This document shows, one piece after another, positions 33,796 through 44,539 of a DNA stretch of 64,000 nt. Under the pieces are notes generated by a model that ran no database searches, was not told the origin of the DNA, and saw only the letters and a program-made list of their open reading frames with translations. The translations under genes were made by a program, and so were the position numbers. Every line of letters begins with the position of its first letter. Positions within the stretch are counted from its first letter, which is position 1. Source of the DNA: Chondrilla cf. caribensis (taxonomy: Eukaryota; Porifera; Demospongiae; Chondrillida; Chondrillidae); NCBI GenBank assembly GCA_964020155.1, contig OZ026547.1, positions 4,766,509-4,830,508 on the forward strand, given 5' to 3'.

Positions 33796-35829
33796 CCAGT
33801 ATGAACCTACTTTGGTGCGAATGGCACACTTGTTATACTCAATTGAGTATAGATCCACAGAAATAGTAAACTCCCATGATACGTATGTGAGGTAGGTCTC
33901 TTCACCAGGTGTCTTGTAGTGGATCTACACACAGATCTGAAATGTTCTTTTAGAAGAGGCTCATGTTGGGAATGGAAACACTTGATAGATCTAGGACAAT
34001 CGATGTGATGGTTATTGTAATTCTTTTTGTGATGTTGATAATGTTTTCTTTGGTCACCATTACACTGCATTATATGGTTAGTGGTGCAATTATGGTTTGC
34101 CATTCACAAGGGAATATTCATGGGAATGTTAAAAAATCTAATGTTAGCTAACAGTACACAGTATACTTAGCATGATCTCTAATATCACTGCACAGGTATG
34201 ACATGTGCACAATTTTGAAGAAGTCAATAATATTTGCGTTTACCATTGAGTAATCAGTAAAATCTGCTTGAAAGCGCATGGTTTATGCACAATTTAGACC
34301 TACATATATTCATGCATAGGGAATAGACCTATGCTTGATCCCCAGATTTCCAGCAGTATGTGTTAATTAGTAGAACAGCATGTGCCCTGTTATTGGTAGA
34401 ACAGCATGTGCCCTGTTAATTGGTAGAATAACTTGTGCCCTGGGTGTGAACAAATTACTATGCGTATTAGAGGTCAACTCTCAACTAAGGTTGCCTGTTA
34501 GGGACAGTCTAGCTAGTCATGTTGATATAATACTGATAATTGTCATTGAACAATAGTAGGATAGTTGGCAAGGAATGCCAGATGGAGGTACACTCACATG
34601 CATGCAGTTGTGGCATTCTGTAGACAACAAACACATACAAGTTAATGGACCTTGAGCAGGCTGTGTGCATTGAGAGCATATGCAATATTATTAGCATAAT
34701 ACTGTTTATGACTCTTGTAATACACATCACTACATTATATCTACTACATGGATGTGAGGCAGAGTTTGAACCATAATAATCACCTATTGTGGCACTATAT
34801 AATTTTCAGTTTACTAGTAACTAGAAATAGTAAAATAATACTAGCTAGATATACAGGCATAGCATATGTAATCTCAAATATCATTGGAGTGTGAAACTGT
34901 ATGATACTGAACCTTTTCATGTTAATTACCCATTGGCACCATGGACAACAACCACGATTTCAAGGAAATAACATCATGTGACAAAGCATCCCATAATCTA
35001 TTCACAAGGTTCCAACCTATGGAAATACTGAAGTATCCCATGATGTAATTTATTCACAAAGATCTGAAATTTTCTTCAGAAATGGTTCATGTTGGAACTG
35101 GAATCACATGCAGATTAATAGATCCATAGAACAAGTAATGTGATTGTATTTGTACTGCTTTTGCATGACCACCTCATCTACTAGTGCACTACATATTGCA
35201 GGGCAATCTCATGCATCTACTGGTACACTACCTGTCTCAAGCATGAGAAGTTCATACATTTACGAGTTTACTAATCGTTTTATATATGACAAAATCGATT
35301 ACAATAACTACGACACTATAAAGGGCAAGGTGTTACAGTATATTGAATTTCATTACAAAATTAATGGTTATACGTAGGTTTATGCTAAATACGAGATGTT
35401 ACTATTATACAACTACCCCAATTATTATTATAACTGTCAAATTCAAATACACTTGATATGATTATATATACATGTACAATATCAATAGTTGATACTGTGC
35501 CTTATAGGGATGACAGAAATATTGTAATAGCAGATACGTACTAGTTAGATATTTGGTGGGATTCCAATCGTATGTCCCAAAAAGCTTTACATAGTCAGGA
35601 ATATGTGATATTATACATATCATGTGTGCGTGTGTGTGCATGCATTCGTGCGTGTGTATGTGCGTGTTAATCAACAAGTACCCAAAATCCCGCTATTCAA
35701 AGAAGGTGGCGCTTTGCACCAAATCAATTTCCAGCTTCCACACAAGGAAGCCATCGATCAGGGAATGGGGTAGACTATGCCTAGCAGAGTCTATTGCAAT
35801 CATAATAATATTAACACAAACTGCCTTAC

Positions 35830-35909
35830 CTGTACAAAAGTAGCGATGTACATGAGGAAGGCAACAACGTCAACTATGTTTGGGCTAACATTTGAGTAAT
35901 CAGTAAAAT
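35830..35909 (-). other. Candidate intact exon in tandem unit 3
   Basis: An 80-base block between acceptor 'cttcaagcag' and donor TACAG|GTAAGG encodes FTDYSNVSPN followed by a hydrophobic segment, IVDVVAFLMYIATFVQ, that could span a membrane. Three diverged relatives lie in the other tandem units at 32526-32445, about 34262-34200 and about 37560-37507; they carry frameshifts or a lost donor. The family is not recognised. It could be an exon of a tandemly duplicated gene, now mostly decayed. Confidence 0.4.
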
Positions 35910-37256
35910 CTGCTTGAAGTGTAGGCAGATCACAAGGTTACTGCACGATTCACACCTACATATTATATTCATGCATATAGCATGGACCTGTGCTTGATCT
36001 TTACATCCCAGATTTCCAGCAGTAAGTGTTGATTCTAGAACAGCTTGTGCCCTGGGTGTGAACTAATTACTATGTGTGCTAGAGATCTCTACAACTCTCA
36101 ATCAAGGTTGGCTGATAGGGACAGTCTAGCTTTGTAGACTATTGTTGGTGTGGAAAATATATTATGTCATATTCATGTAATACTGATAATTGTGGCAGTC
36201 TTACTCCGAAGAAACACCTATGTCAATCAATAAGCCATTGTCATTGAACAATAGTAGGATAATTGGCAAGGAATTCCAGATGGAGGTACACCCACCAGCA
36301 GTTGTGGCATTCTGTAGACAACACATGCATGCAAGTTAATGGACCTTGAGCAGGCTGTGTGCATTGAGAGTATATGCATATAAGCATAATACAGTATATG
36401 ACTGCCATGATACACATCATTACATTATATCTACTATGTGGAATTCGAAGTACACTGTTTCAACAATAATAATCAGCCAATGTGGCACTATATATGATTT
36501 ACAGTTTACTAGTAACTACAAATAGAAAAAAAATACTAAGTAGATATTATTATATGCATAGCATATGTAACCTCAAATATCACGCGGGAAACTGTACGAT
36601 ACTGAACCTTTTCATGGTAATTACCCATTGGCACCATGGACAATAACCACGAGTCAAGGAAATAACAGTAAAAATTAAGTGATAAAGTATCCCATAATCT
36701 ATTCACAAGAATATGGATTTTGTATCAAAAATGGCTCAAGGCTGAATTACTGAATTATCCGATGATGTAATCTATTCACAAAGATATGAAATTGTCTTCA
36801 CAAAATTAATGGTTCATGTTGGAACTGGAAACACATGCAGATTAATAGATCCATAGAACAAGTAATGTGATTGTATTAGTACTGCTTTTGCATAACCACC
36901 TCATCTACTAGTGCACTACATATTGCAGGGCAATCTCATGCATCTACTGGTACACTACCTGTGTCAAGTATGAGAAGTTCATACATTTACGAGTATAATA
37001 ATTGTTACATATGACAAAATTGTTTACAAAGAAATATATGACTAGTGGCAAATACTAGGTTTATGTTAACTTTGAGATGTTACATTAATTTTACAACTAC
37101 CCCAATTATATATACCTTTCAAATACGAATACACTCCCACATGATTAATATACATGTACAATATTAATAGTTGATACACTGCCATATAGGGACAACATAG
37201 AAATACTGTAATACCAAATACTTGTATACCTACTCAAGTATACATGATATACATAT

Positions 37257-37257
<1 letters not shown>

Positions 37258-37326
<69 letters not shown>
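37258..37326. repeat. (GT)n microsatellite
   Basis: A pure GT run of about 66 bases in tandem unit 4; unit 3 has only a short GT-rich stretch at the corresponding place (about 35625-35670). Confidence 0.95.
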
Positions 37327-37327
<1 letters not shown>

Positions 37328-37560
37328 ACTTAACAGGTACCCCAACTCCCGCTGTTCACCAGTAACAGAGAAGGGGGCGTTTGCACCTGACCCATTTCCA
37401 CCTTTGACATAAAAAGAAGCCATCGATCAGGAAAAGGGGGAGGCTACGCGATACTATGCCTGGCAGAGGCTACTGCAGTCATAATAATATTACACACGAG
37501 TTTTACCTCAACAAAAGTAGCGATGTATGTGGAAGACAACAGCATTTCCATCATCTCTCC

Positions 37561-38390
37561 TCTCAGGTTCTTTTTCTGGCGTCCACTGATAGGCATAGGT
37601 CTTCAGAACTCCGCGAAATCTTCGAAAAACATTAGGACAAGAAAGGAGTCAGGTAATACTGGACATCTAAGAAATCGCTCATACAGTAAGGAGGGATCTA
37701 TCCCGATTCTTTCTACCTTAGGAAAAGTAGTAATCTTCCATGTGGCCATCGTCTTCCAAAGAAACCGTCTCTTCGAATTCCTCGTCGAGTTATAAAACTA
37801 TGAGCATAGACGCCCAAGGCGGCAATTACTGGACTTTAGGTTGGACGTCTTGTAGCTGTTCATACTTACGTTCATTTCCAATGCTTTAAATGCTATAACT
37901 GATTTGTCTCAGGTACATTAGTTGTTACTATCAGCTGAAACCCACAAATTGTGTAGACAATATCCACGTAACTTAGTGAAGTAATAATTATTGTGCTAAC
38001 CATGGAAAATTCTGGTGTCCAAAAATCATCAAACATTAGTCTAGACCCTACTTTTCATCTTCTCGGTCTGAGCATAGTTACACAATACTAGGATATATTA
38101 TATAGTAGGATTTGAGTGGTCTGGAAGGCTATAACACTTAGACATCCTTCAATGATATTCTCCTGCTCTTGTGATGAAGTCATTAGCTACTTGATTCATG
38201 GGACAATTATCATAATCACTCGTGAATGCAGTTCAGGACCTCCCCAGCCCTTCATTTGCGAAGAACTGTGTGACCACTAGAAATTTACACTGAAAACATA
38301 CCCTGCTTTCAGTTACACCAATATGATCATGTCATATACACATGCCTGTGATGATGGATGTATAGATACTGAAACACTGACTTAGTAGTA
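37561..38390. other. No gene called
   Basis: On the minus strand at about 37790-37630 a frame reads MATWKITTFPKVERIGIDPS and continues to a stop; an alternative frame, EEFEETVSLEDDGHMEDYYF, ends beside a CTAAG|GTAGAA donor. Either may be the 5' exon of the gene duplicated in the 1.7-kb array, but this is not supported further. Confidence 0.25.
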
Positions 38391-38414
38391 AAAATAGCAG
38401 TACAATATAATATA

Positions 38415-38870
38415 ATAAGCGCCAATAAGATGTCTACTCTACCTTTTCTAATTTTCCTTGAAGAAAGTAGGAAGTGCATGAACATTTAATATCTGATTGC
38501 ATTGCACATGCCATTGGGCTTTGCAGTAAAATTTAATTCAATCCCATTAAGAGATTATTTAAAGCTTATTTCATAACATCTGAAACAGCCTGAAATGTCT
38601 GTCATGGACTGAACCTCAATCAGATTCATAACATTTATTCAGCCCACTACATGCACCAAGTGAGTAACCTGAAAGGAGTTGATCAATGAAAAATGAATAC
38701 TGTACAGTGTGATGGAATTCAGCATAATTTTATCTCCTCCTATGTATTTCATACCATGTATGCAGGCAGTACCGCATAATATGATAAGTGCTAGTTTACC
38801 TTCTCTAATTTTCCTTGAAGAAAGTAGGAAGTGCATGATCATTTAATATTGATTGCATCCAATAATGATG
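38415..38870. repeat. Direct duplication upstream of the galectin promoter
   Basis: 'tctaattttccttgaagaaa' + 'gtaggaagtgcatga' + 'catttaatat' occurs at about 38445-38500 and again at about 38802-38852, with matching 'ataat...ataag' flanks. The second copy ends about 40 bases before the TATA box. Confidence 0.8.
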
Positions 38871-38904
38871 ACGTATTGTTTTGGGATGTAACTTACATTT
38901 GATC

Positions 38905-38917
38905 AAGTCTATAAAAA
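38905..38917 (+). promoter_or_regulatory. Core promoter of the galectin gene
   Basis: AAGTCTATAAAA, the same 12 bases found in front of both Vps62/aerolysin genes (49101, 56396). A leader exon would start near 38940 and end at a GTGAGC donor near 38965, with the acceptor cccattacag at 39666-39675, 18 bases before the galectin ATG. Confidence 0.65.
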
Positions 38918-39333
38918 GCCGTTGTCACTGGACTGCAAGTAGTTGAAGAGGAATTTGCTGTCAAAGTGAGCCATATCATGACCATGGTGCTACTGGTATA
39001 TTGGATGCATTTTGATATAATGTGTCTATTCATCTCTCTAGTCGCACCATCTGTACTAACTACCGAGGTCATTTTGAAGTACAAAAGCTCCTTACTGAAT
39101 TATAATTTGAAAGTGAGTAATATATGTATTTTATTTATGACTTACGTACATTGAATTGATCTTACAGACTGTCTTCATTGTCTCCATTGGTTAGTATATT
39201 CTGAACAATGTTCTCCCATGCCAAATGTTCAATGATGTCGAAAATAAAGTTGTTCAGTATTCAGTATAAATGTCAGAACCACTGGATGTGGAATAGTACC
39301 CTGCTATGACTAGGAGCAATGTTACTGCTTCTA

Positions 39334-39364
39334 GTTAGCTAGTTAGTTAGTTAGTTAGTTAGAT
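39334..39364. repeat. (TTAG)n microsatellite
   Basis: About seven TTAG units in the galectin leader intron, followed by a small inverted repeat (agattgat...atcaatct type). Confidence 0.85.
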
Positions 39365-39693
39365 TGATTACCTTCAATCTATCTAAATAATTTACTATAG
39401 CTGTGTGCAGTTGGCACAATTAAGTAATTTGATATTTCACAGCAATAAGTTCCCCGAATTGGTCTTACATCTCAATGAAAACATCCCTTTGCTTCAGATC
39501 ACAATAACAATATCTTACCATATTTCTGCTTAGCTAATAATATCATCTGATATAATATTCTCTGCAAAGTCTGCAATACACCCTAGTATATAAGGATATC
39601 GAAATGGACAGCCACAATGATGTCCATTTGTAACAGGCATTCAATTGTAATTACTTGTGTTTCCTTCCCCATTACAGTTTGGAGAGCTTAACT

Positions 39694-40191
39694 ATGCCAT
39701 CCTTCATGATGTTGGGATTCCTGATTGTTGCCTTTGCTGCAGCAGCCACTATGTGTACTAAGGTGTATGCGATAGACCTTTGGCAATTCGATGTGGGAAA
39801 TGCTGTCGTGGGCACCTACACTGTTCCTAGTTCTTCTCGCACGAATATAAATCTGCAGGATGACACTGGACGCGTTGTTCTTCACGTTGACTACCGCAGA
39901 GATTGGACTTACCAAGGCAAGAGATGGCAAAACACTATTCTTGTCATCACCGGTAACGCGGATGGAACCTGGAATTGGGGGAATGCAAAGACAATTAAAA
40001 ATAAGAACTACGTAACTGGAACTGACATAACTTTTAAACTTGTAGCAAAAGAGAATGCCTTTGAAATTATAGTTAACCATGAGTCAATTACATCCATTGG
40101 TTATATTGTTCCTGTGAACACTATGTCAAGAGCATATATGGAGACCGAAGCTGACGATTGTGAGCTCAAATCACTTGGAGTCGAGATATAA
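39694..40191 (+). CDS. Secreted galectin, sponge type
   Basis: A 165-residue protein coded in one exon; an acceptor (cccattacag|tttgg) lies 18 bases upstream, so the start MPSFMMLGFL is preferred over the upstream frame. Residues 1-26 are a signal peptide (LIVAFAAAATMCTKVYA). The mature part, IDLWQFDVGNAVVGTYTVPS onwards, has galectin landmarks: LHVDYRRDW (the H-x-N-x-R strand, with Asp for Asn), QNTILVITGNADGTWNWGN (the V-x-N...W-G block; the usual following E-x-R is not obvious), FEIIVN and the final strand LKSLGVEI. Secretion by a classical signal peptide is unusual for galectins in general but known in demosponge galectins, which bind beta-galactosides and mediate cell aggregation. The binding residues differ from vertebrate galectins, so sugar specificity is uncertain. 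The frame is intact. Confidence 0.78.
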   Translation: MPSFMMLGFLIVAFAAAATMCTKVYAIDLWQFDVGNAVVGTYTVPSSSRTNINLQDDTGRVVLHVDYRRDWTYQGKRWQNTILVITGNADGTWNWGNAKTIKNKNYVTGTDITFKLVAKENAFEIIVNHESITSIGYIVPVNTMSRAYMETEADDCELKSLGVEI

Positions 40192-40424
40192 GCAAATGAA
40201 TTTCCAGATAATCAACTCCTGTTTCAATCAATTTCAGAATTAACAATTATAATGGTCATTATTTTTATCAAACATTTATCTTAAGGTTCCCTTTAGCTGG
40301 TGGGAATTATTGAACTCTATTACTCACTTATATTGAACTTATTCATATCTTATTATATTCTACTAATTGAATTTGCTTTAAAAATGACAAAATGCATGCA
40401 TTATCAGGGCCCTTTCATGACTTG

Positions 40425-40860
40425 ATGAAGGTAGCGCATAGTTCGATAATAGAGCTATATAGTCAAAGACGGTTTCGGGTAGATAGAAGCTTCCTCGGCC
40501 GAGATATACAGGATTGTCCGCTCACTATTCGTTTACGAACGACTCCCTCGCTTTAATCTCACCGAGTCAGTTCGTTCATTTTCTCGAGACGATCATTCTA
40601 TTACTAGGCATTAGTTCAGTACTATAGCTAAAGTCAGCGAAAGTTTTGAGTCGATAGAAGCTTCCTCGGCTGAGATATATGGGATTTTTTGCACCCTATT
40701 TTTTTGACGCCATTTGGCGTCATTGGCCGTTTAGGGTACTGACGCCAATTGGCGTCATTGGCGTATAATCGGTTAAAATGTTTGCTTCGTCGTTATGTAT
40801 CGGGCATCTAAATGGGCCCATCGATCGTTTAAACATAGTTCAGTACTATATACACCACAC
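40425..40860. repeat. CpG-rich block with paired direct repeats and palindromes
   Basis: 'tagaagcttcctcggc(c/t)g' with 'agatata' occurs at about 40481 and 40659 in matching context (about 180-base period). Two copies of GACGCCA(A/T)TTGGCGTCATTGGC follow at about 40708 and 40742, each a near-perfect palindrome. No coding sequence; probably a transposon remnant of unknown class just 3' of the galectin gene. Confidence 0.65.
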
Positions 40861-42990
40861 AGGCAGTAAAACTAGCCATTGACCAACTGTGAGAAGATCG
40901 ATTGTGCAGGTTGGTGCTACCCAAGAAAAGGGAATCATCACGTTTCTTTGAGTAAGGTCATGCAGTGAAGGTGTGGGTTATCAATGACATGACATGACCA
41001 GATTCCTTACTCATGTATTTTCCTGGAACAATAATATCTATTGAAGGATTCCGCCTCTTTGATCATTTGGTGGTTTGAATGTCACCTTTATCGTCTACTA
41101 CAGTTTGAGTGAGCAGTAGTGATTACATCATCCCTAGAATTTACACTTGAATCATTTTTTCTCGAGTACGTAGTGGCTTGATTTGTATTGTGTGCACTGT
41201 GTGCAGTTTGAGCAATTCAGTGGAACTTACCTAATGCAAATCCAAAATGTTTCATGTGAATTTCATAAGACAGCAGTTCGATTTCAATGGGATGAAAAAT
41301 GACATTTTTGTTATGGAAGACATTTTAGTAATAAATGTGTGGAGTGAGTTCCACTGCATTTGTACACTGATTACAAATATTCCCTGTTTGTACGCAGTGT
41401 ACATGTATGCTGTACTAACACCAAGCACATTCCACTTGTACATGAATCTATTAGTCTTGTTCTGTGTACACAGAGGTTTGTGATGACAATTTGGAGAATT
41501 GGGGGCAAGCTCTCAGCATACTCGCCCTTATTTGCAAATAACTGAATCAGCATTATGTGCTAACAGGTATGTTGGACATTTAATATATTGATTTTATATT
41601 GAATCTTATACAAAGTCTTCTGTTTAAATAGTCCATGGAAAATTCTGTTCTCAGACAACTGTATGGAACTGACCTTTGCCCTGCATGGTTTTGTGCTAGG
41701 TGAGCCACATGTCACTCACTTCTCACTCAAACTCTGCACATACATAAGCACACACAGAGAATAATTAAACATTTGTTTAATTTCATGGATGATAAACTTT
41801 TTATGGAAATCATTTTAGTAGTATTTTTTCCAGATATCTATTAGCTAATGACAACTTCTGCTGGATCCAGTGGTGTCTTTCCTCCTGTGTACCCCGCCCC
41901 CATGTCTCCATGATGCTGTCATGTCCCGCCCACCTACCTCATCCTGCCCACTTGCTACCCTAACCTGATGTGACCTGTATGTCTGGTCCTTTCTGAGCTG
42001 CATCACAACGGTCAAGGTAAGGGCATGTGGACCTCATCTGTTTTATTTTTAATTTCTGTGATGTTTGTTACGTGGTTTTCCTTTTGATTTCTTTTAATTT
42101 CTCAGAGAATTATTAAAAATTTTAATTTAAGTAGTTAGAATTGTTCCATTATTATTTTCAGTGGAGGGTTGGTACACCAGTATCAACTAGGTAAGGTCGT
42201 CTCACTTGTCATTGATGTAGCAGCAAGGAGGGGCAAGAAGATACGCTTGAAATACGTTGTTGCGATCCCCTAGGCCTCCCCCAAAAATTCCCTAGTGGGG
42301 ATATTAAAAATTGTTCGAATCAGCTCCTCCTTGTTGCTGGGTTTGTGATTTCTACTGCACACAGGATGTGGGACAATGGCCATTTTTATTTTGTATTAAA
42401 AGCTGTGGGCCACTGGGCCAAACTTTAACAACGGTTGTGGGGACCCTGTACCCTGTGACATGTTGCATTGGGCCAATTGGCCGTATAAAGTAGTATGTTG
42501 TGGGTCACTTTGCCAGGGGTGGGGTGGAATGGTGGGTTTGTTATGTTTGCATACAGCGTACACGCATACAGGTATATGCTCCTGGTGATGTTCTGGGTAA
42601 TGATAGCAGGAGGATATACGGTTCTGATAATGTCTGTCTCCCTTGAAAGCTTGTGCTATATATGCACGCACCACACATCTTCACAACACAACGCACCGTT
42701 TGGGCTGCATGGTTTGCATGAGGCATGAACATACAAGGGCTATAACATGCTTGTACATGCATTAAGTCCTTTTCATCGGGAGTGTGTGTGTGGGGGAAGG
42801 GGGGGGGTGGTAAGTGGTATGTCACACTGATGACACCAAAGAAGACAGAAACCTGTCAAAGCTAGTCGAACCTAAACAGCCTTCTCTAATGCTTCTATGC
42901 TAATGATGCTGAAAGTTCTCAGTTGCAGACACGTGTGTTTATATAAGACTTGATTCCACTGATAAAATGTTTTGATGAGCATGCACACTT
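40861..42990. other. Intergenic, no gene seen
   Basis: Short open frames only. The 42.28-42.5 kb part (around 'cccccaaaaattccctagtg') is less AT-rich and may be an old insertion, but no termini were found. Confidence 0.4.
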
Positions 42991-42998
42991 CATTTCAG

Positions 42999-44049
42999 CA
43001 CAAAATCAAAAATCATACCTTTAGGAATCCTCAATGATGACATGGATGATTTTCAGGAACATCACAATATATTAAACAACAGCTATTGCTTCATTATACC
43101 ACACAAAATAACTATAGCAACGTCACATCAATTGGTAGCTAGAGGTCGTTTCTAAAAACTGTGTTTGTCACATCAGTAGATGGACCTTTTTGCATATTAT
43201 TATGCATTGTAATGATAGACAACGACGTCATCAACATTCTTACCGTGAGGGAAAATGTAATAAACAGGTATGTCAAAGTTATACAAACATTTCACCTATT
43301 TTTCCTGCATTTTATGCGCATTTCTATACATTTTTAGTAGTGCTGGGACGATTAATCGATTAATCAATCGATTTTCATTTCAAATCTGATTGTCGTTAAT
43401 AGTGCAAGCAAATCGATTAATCACAGGAAGTAATTAAGTGAGTAGACCAGCCGGCCACCTCCACCTTATTACCCAGAACCTTCACTCCATGGGCTCAGTA
43501 TTTTACCTGAAATGTGAAAAGGACTCTATGGACTTCACTTCATGTCTATTGGATGACCACTCAGCCTAATAGAGTGGGAGCGGTTTCCGGTTATGCCCAC
43601 TTATATTACTTCAGGTGATTAATCGATTAATCAATCGGTTCATATGTATTGATAATCAATTTGAAAATTACAGCCGATTCCCAGCCCTAATTTTTAGTTA
43701 TAACTTTTGTGTTTGAGCCTATAACAACTTCCCTCACGGCTGATATTTAGATGTTGATGAACTCTTTCATTTGATACCAATTTGAAATCCATCCAAGGCC
43801 ATTTACTGATGTGGAAAAGGCGATTTTTACTCAAAAGTACAATATTCCTATGATGTGTTCACAACTTCTTGTTACATGCTATTCAATCGATTTTGTACTT
43901 AGACTCTGAAAGAAGATTGAAATTATTAGAACGTATCAAAGAACAAATTTAGTATTGTTCCTCCGCTCTATAAATGCGGTACGTTTTCGGGGTTGATATG
44001 CGTCTGCCATTTTATTGCTATTTTGGGGGTCCGTTACAATGACCCTGTG
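42999..44049. mobile_element. TA-flanked element family, copy 2 (left end lost), with nested insertion
   Basis: Matches 22361-23057 in order: 'catacctttag', 'aataactatagcaacgtcac', 'atcagtagatggaccttttt', the CCGTGAGGGAAxATGTxATA inverted pair, 'ctctataaatgcggtacgtt' and the end GTCCGTTACAATGACCCTGTG. The left terminal 350 bases are missing. An hAT-like MITE (43338-43689) sits inside it. Confidence 0.85.
43338..43689. mobile_element. hAT-like MITE with 8-bp target duplication
   Basis: Ends TAGTGCTGGGA and TCCCAGCCCTA; the flanking 8 bases ATTTTTAG are repeated exactly at 43330-43337 and 43690-43697. The host element's other copy (about 22698-22706) shows the uninterrupted site. Internal 'gattaatcgattaatcaatc' occurs near both ends. 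No reading frame. Fragments of the family are at about 3395-3465 and 48490-48650. Confidence 0.9.
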
Positions 44050-44351
44050 AGGTCTGTGACTCCACAAATCCCCTTCAGATTGTTTACATCCATTACATAT
44101 TTCAATTGCAATGAGTCTTTGATTAAAATTAGTACAGTATCACTGTTAATGAGCACATAATGTATTTAGTTGGAATTATACAAGATGGAATAAACTCCAG
44201 TTTGATATGATGTGTGCAGCAATGTGACCCAATTGATTTTTTGAGAAACTCTATTTTGTCACTCTTAAGAGACACAACAACTTAGTGCCTACCATAAGCA
44301 ATATCAATATTGAAGCCTACAATCGAGCGCAAACACAGTGACTTAATTAGA

Positions 44352-44451
44352 GGTTAAGACATGGGCACAAGGGCATTATGACATATAAAATACCGAGTCC
44401 CGAGGGCGAGTGTATTTTATGTCATAATGCCCTCGTGTCCATGTCTTAGCC
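44352..44451. mobile_element. 100-bp foldback element, copy 3 (best preserved)
   Basis: Arms of about 42 bases (ggttaagacatgggcacaag, ggcattatgacatataaaat) are almost perfectly complementary to the right arm, with the centre CGAGTCCCGAGGGCGAG. See 3075 and 11135 for decayed copies. Confidence 0.85.
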
Positions 44452-44539
44452 ATTAACCATTATAGCATCCGTTGCTAACGCTTTATACTGTTGCTAGCGC
44501 TTTATACATTATAAAATTGCTATATAATAGTACTGTTTC

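Larger units (their letters stand above)
31400..37560. repeat. Four tandem units of about 1.7 kb
   Basis: The anchor 'ttacccattggcaccatgga' occurs at 31461, 33217, 34925 and 36621, spacing 1756, 1708 and 1696 bases. Between anchors the units share, in the same order, the 'acaaagcac/catcccataatgtaatc' block, a 35-bp minisatellite (units 1 and 2), 'gtgccctgggtgtgaac', 'gtacactcacatgca' and a block holding an exon-like sequence on the minus strand. Units differ by many substitutions and internal deletions, so the duplications are not recent. The array lies between the two-gene transposon and the galectin gene. Confidence 0.85.

Noticed and set aside
33807..34103. 98-codon minus-strand frame ending LLFLWIYTQLSITSVPFAPK
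   Set aside because: The end is shared with tandem unit 1, but the first half is His/Asn-rich and not conserved in the other units; too weak to call.
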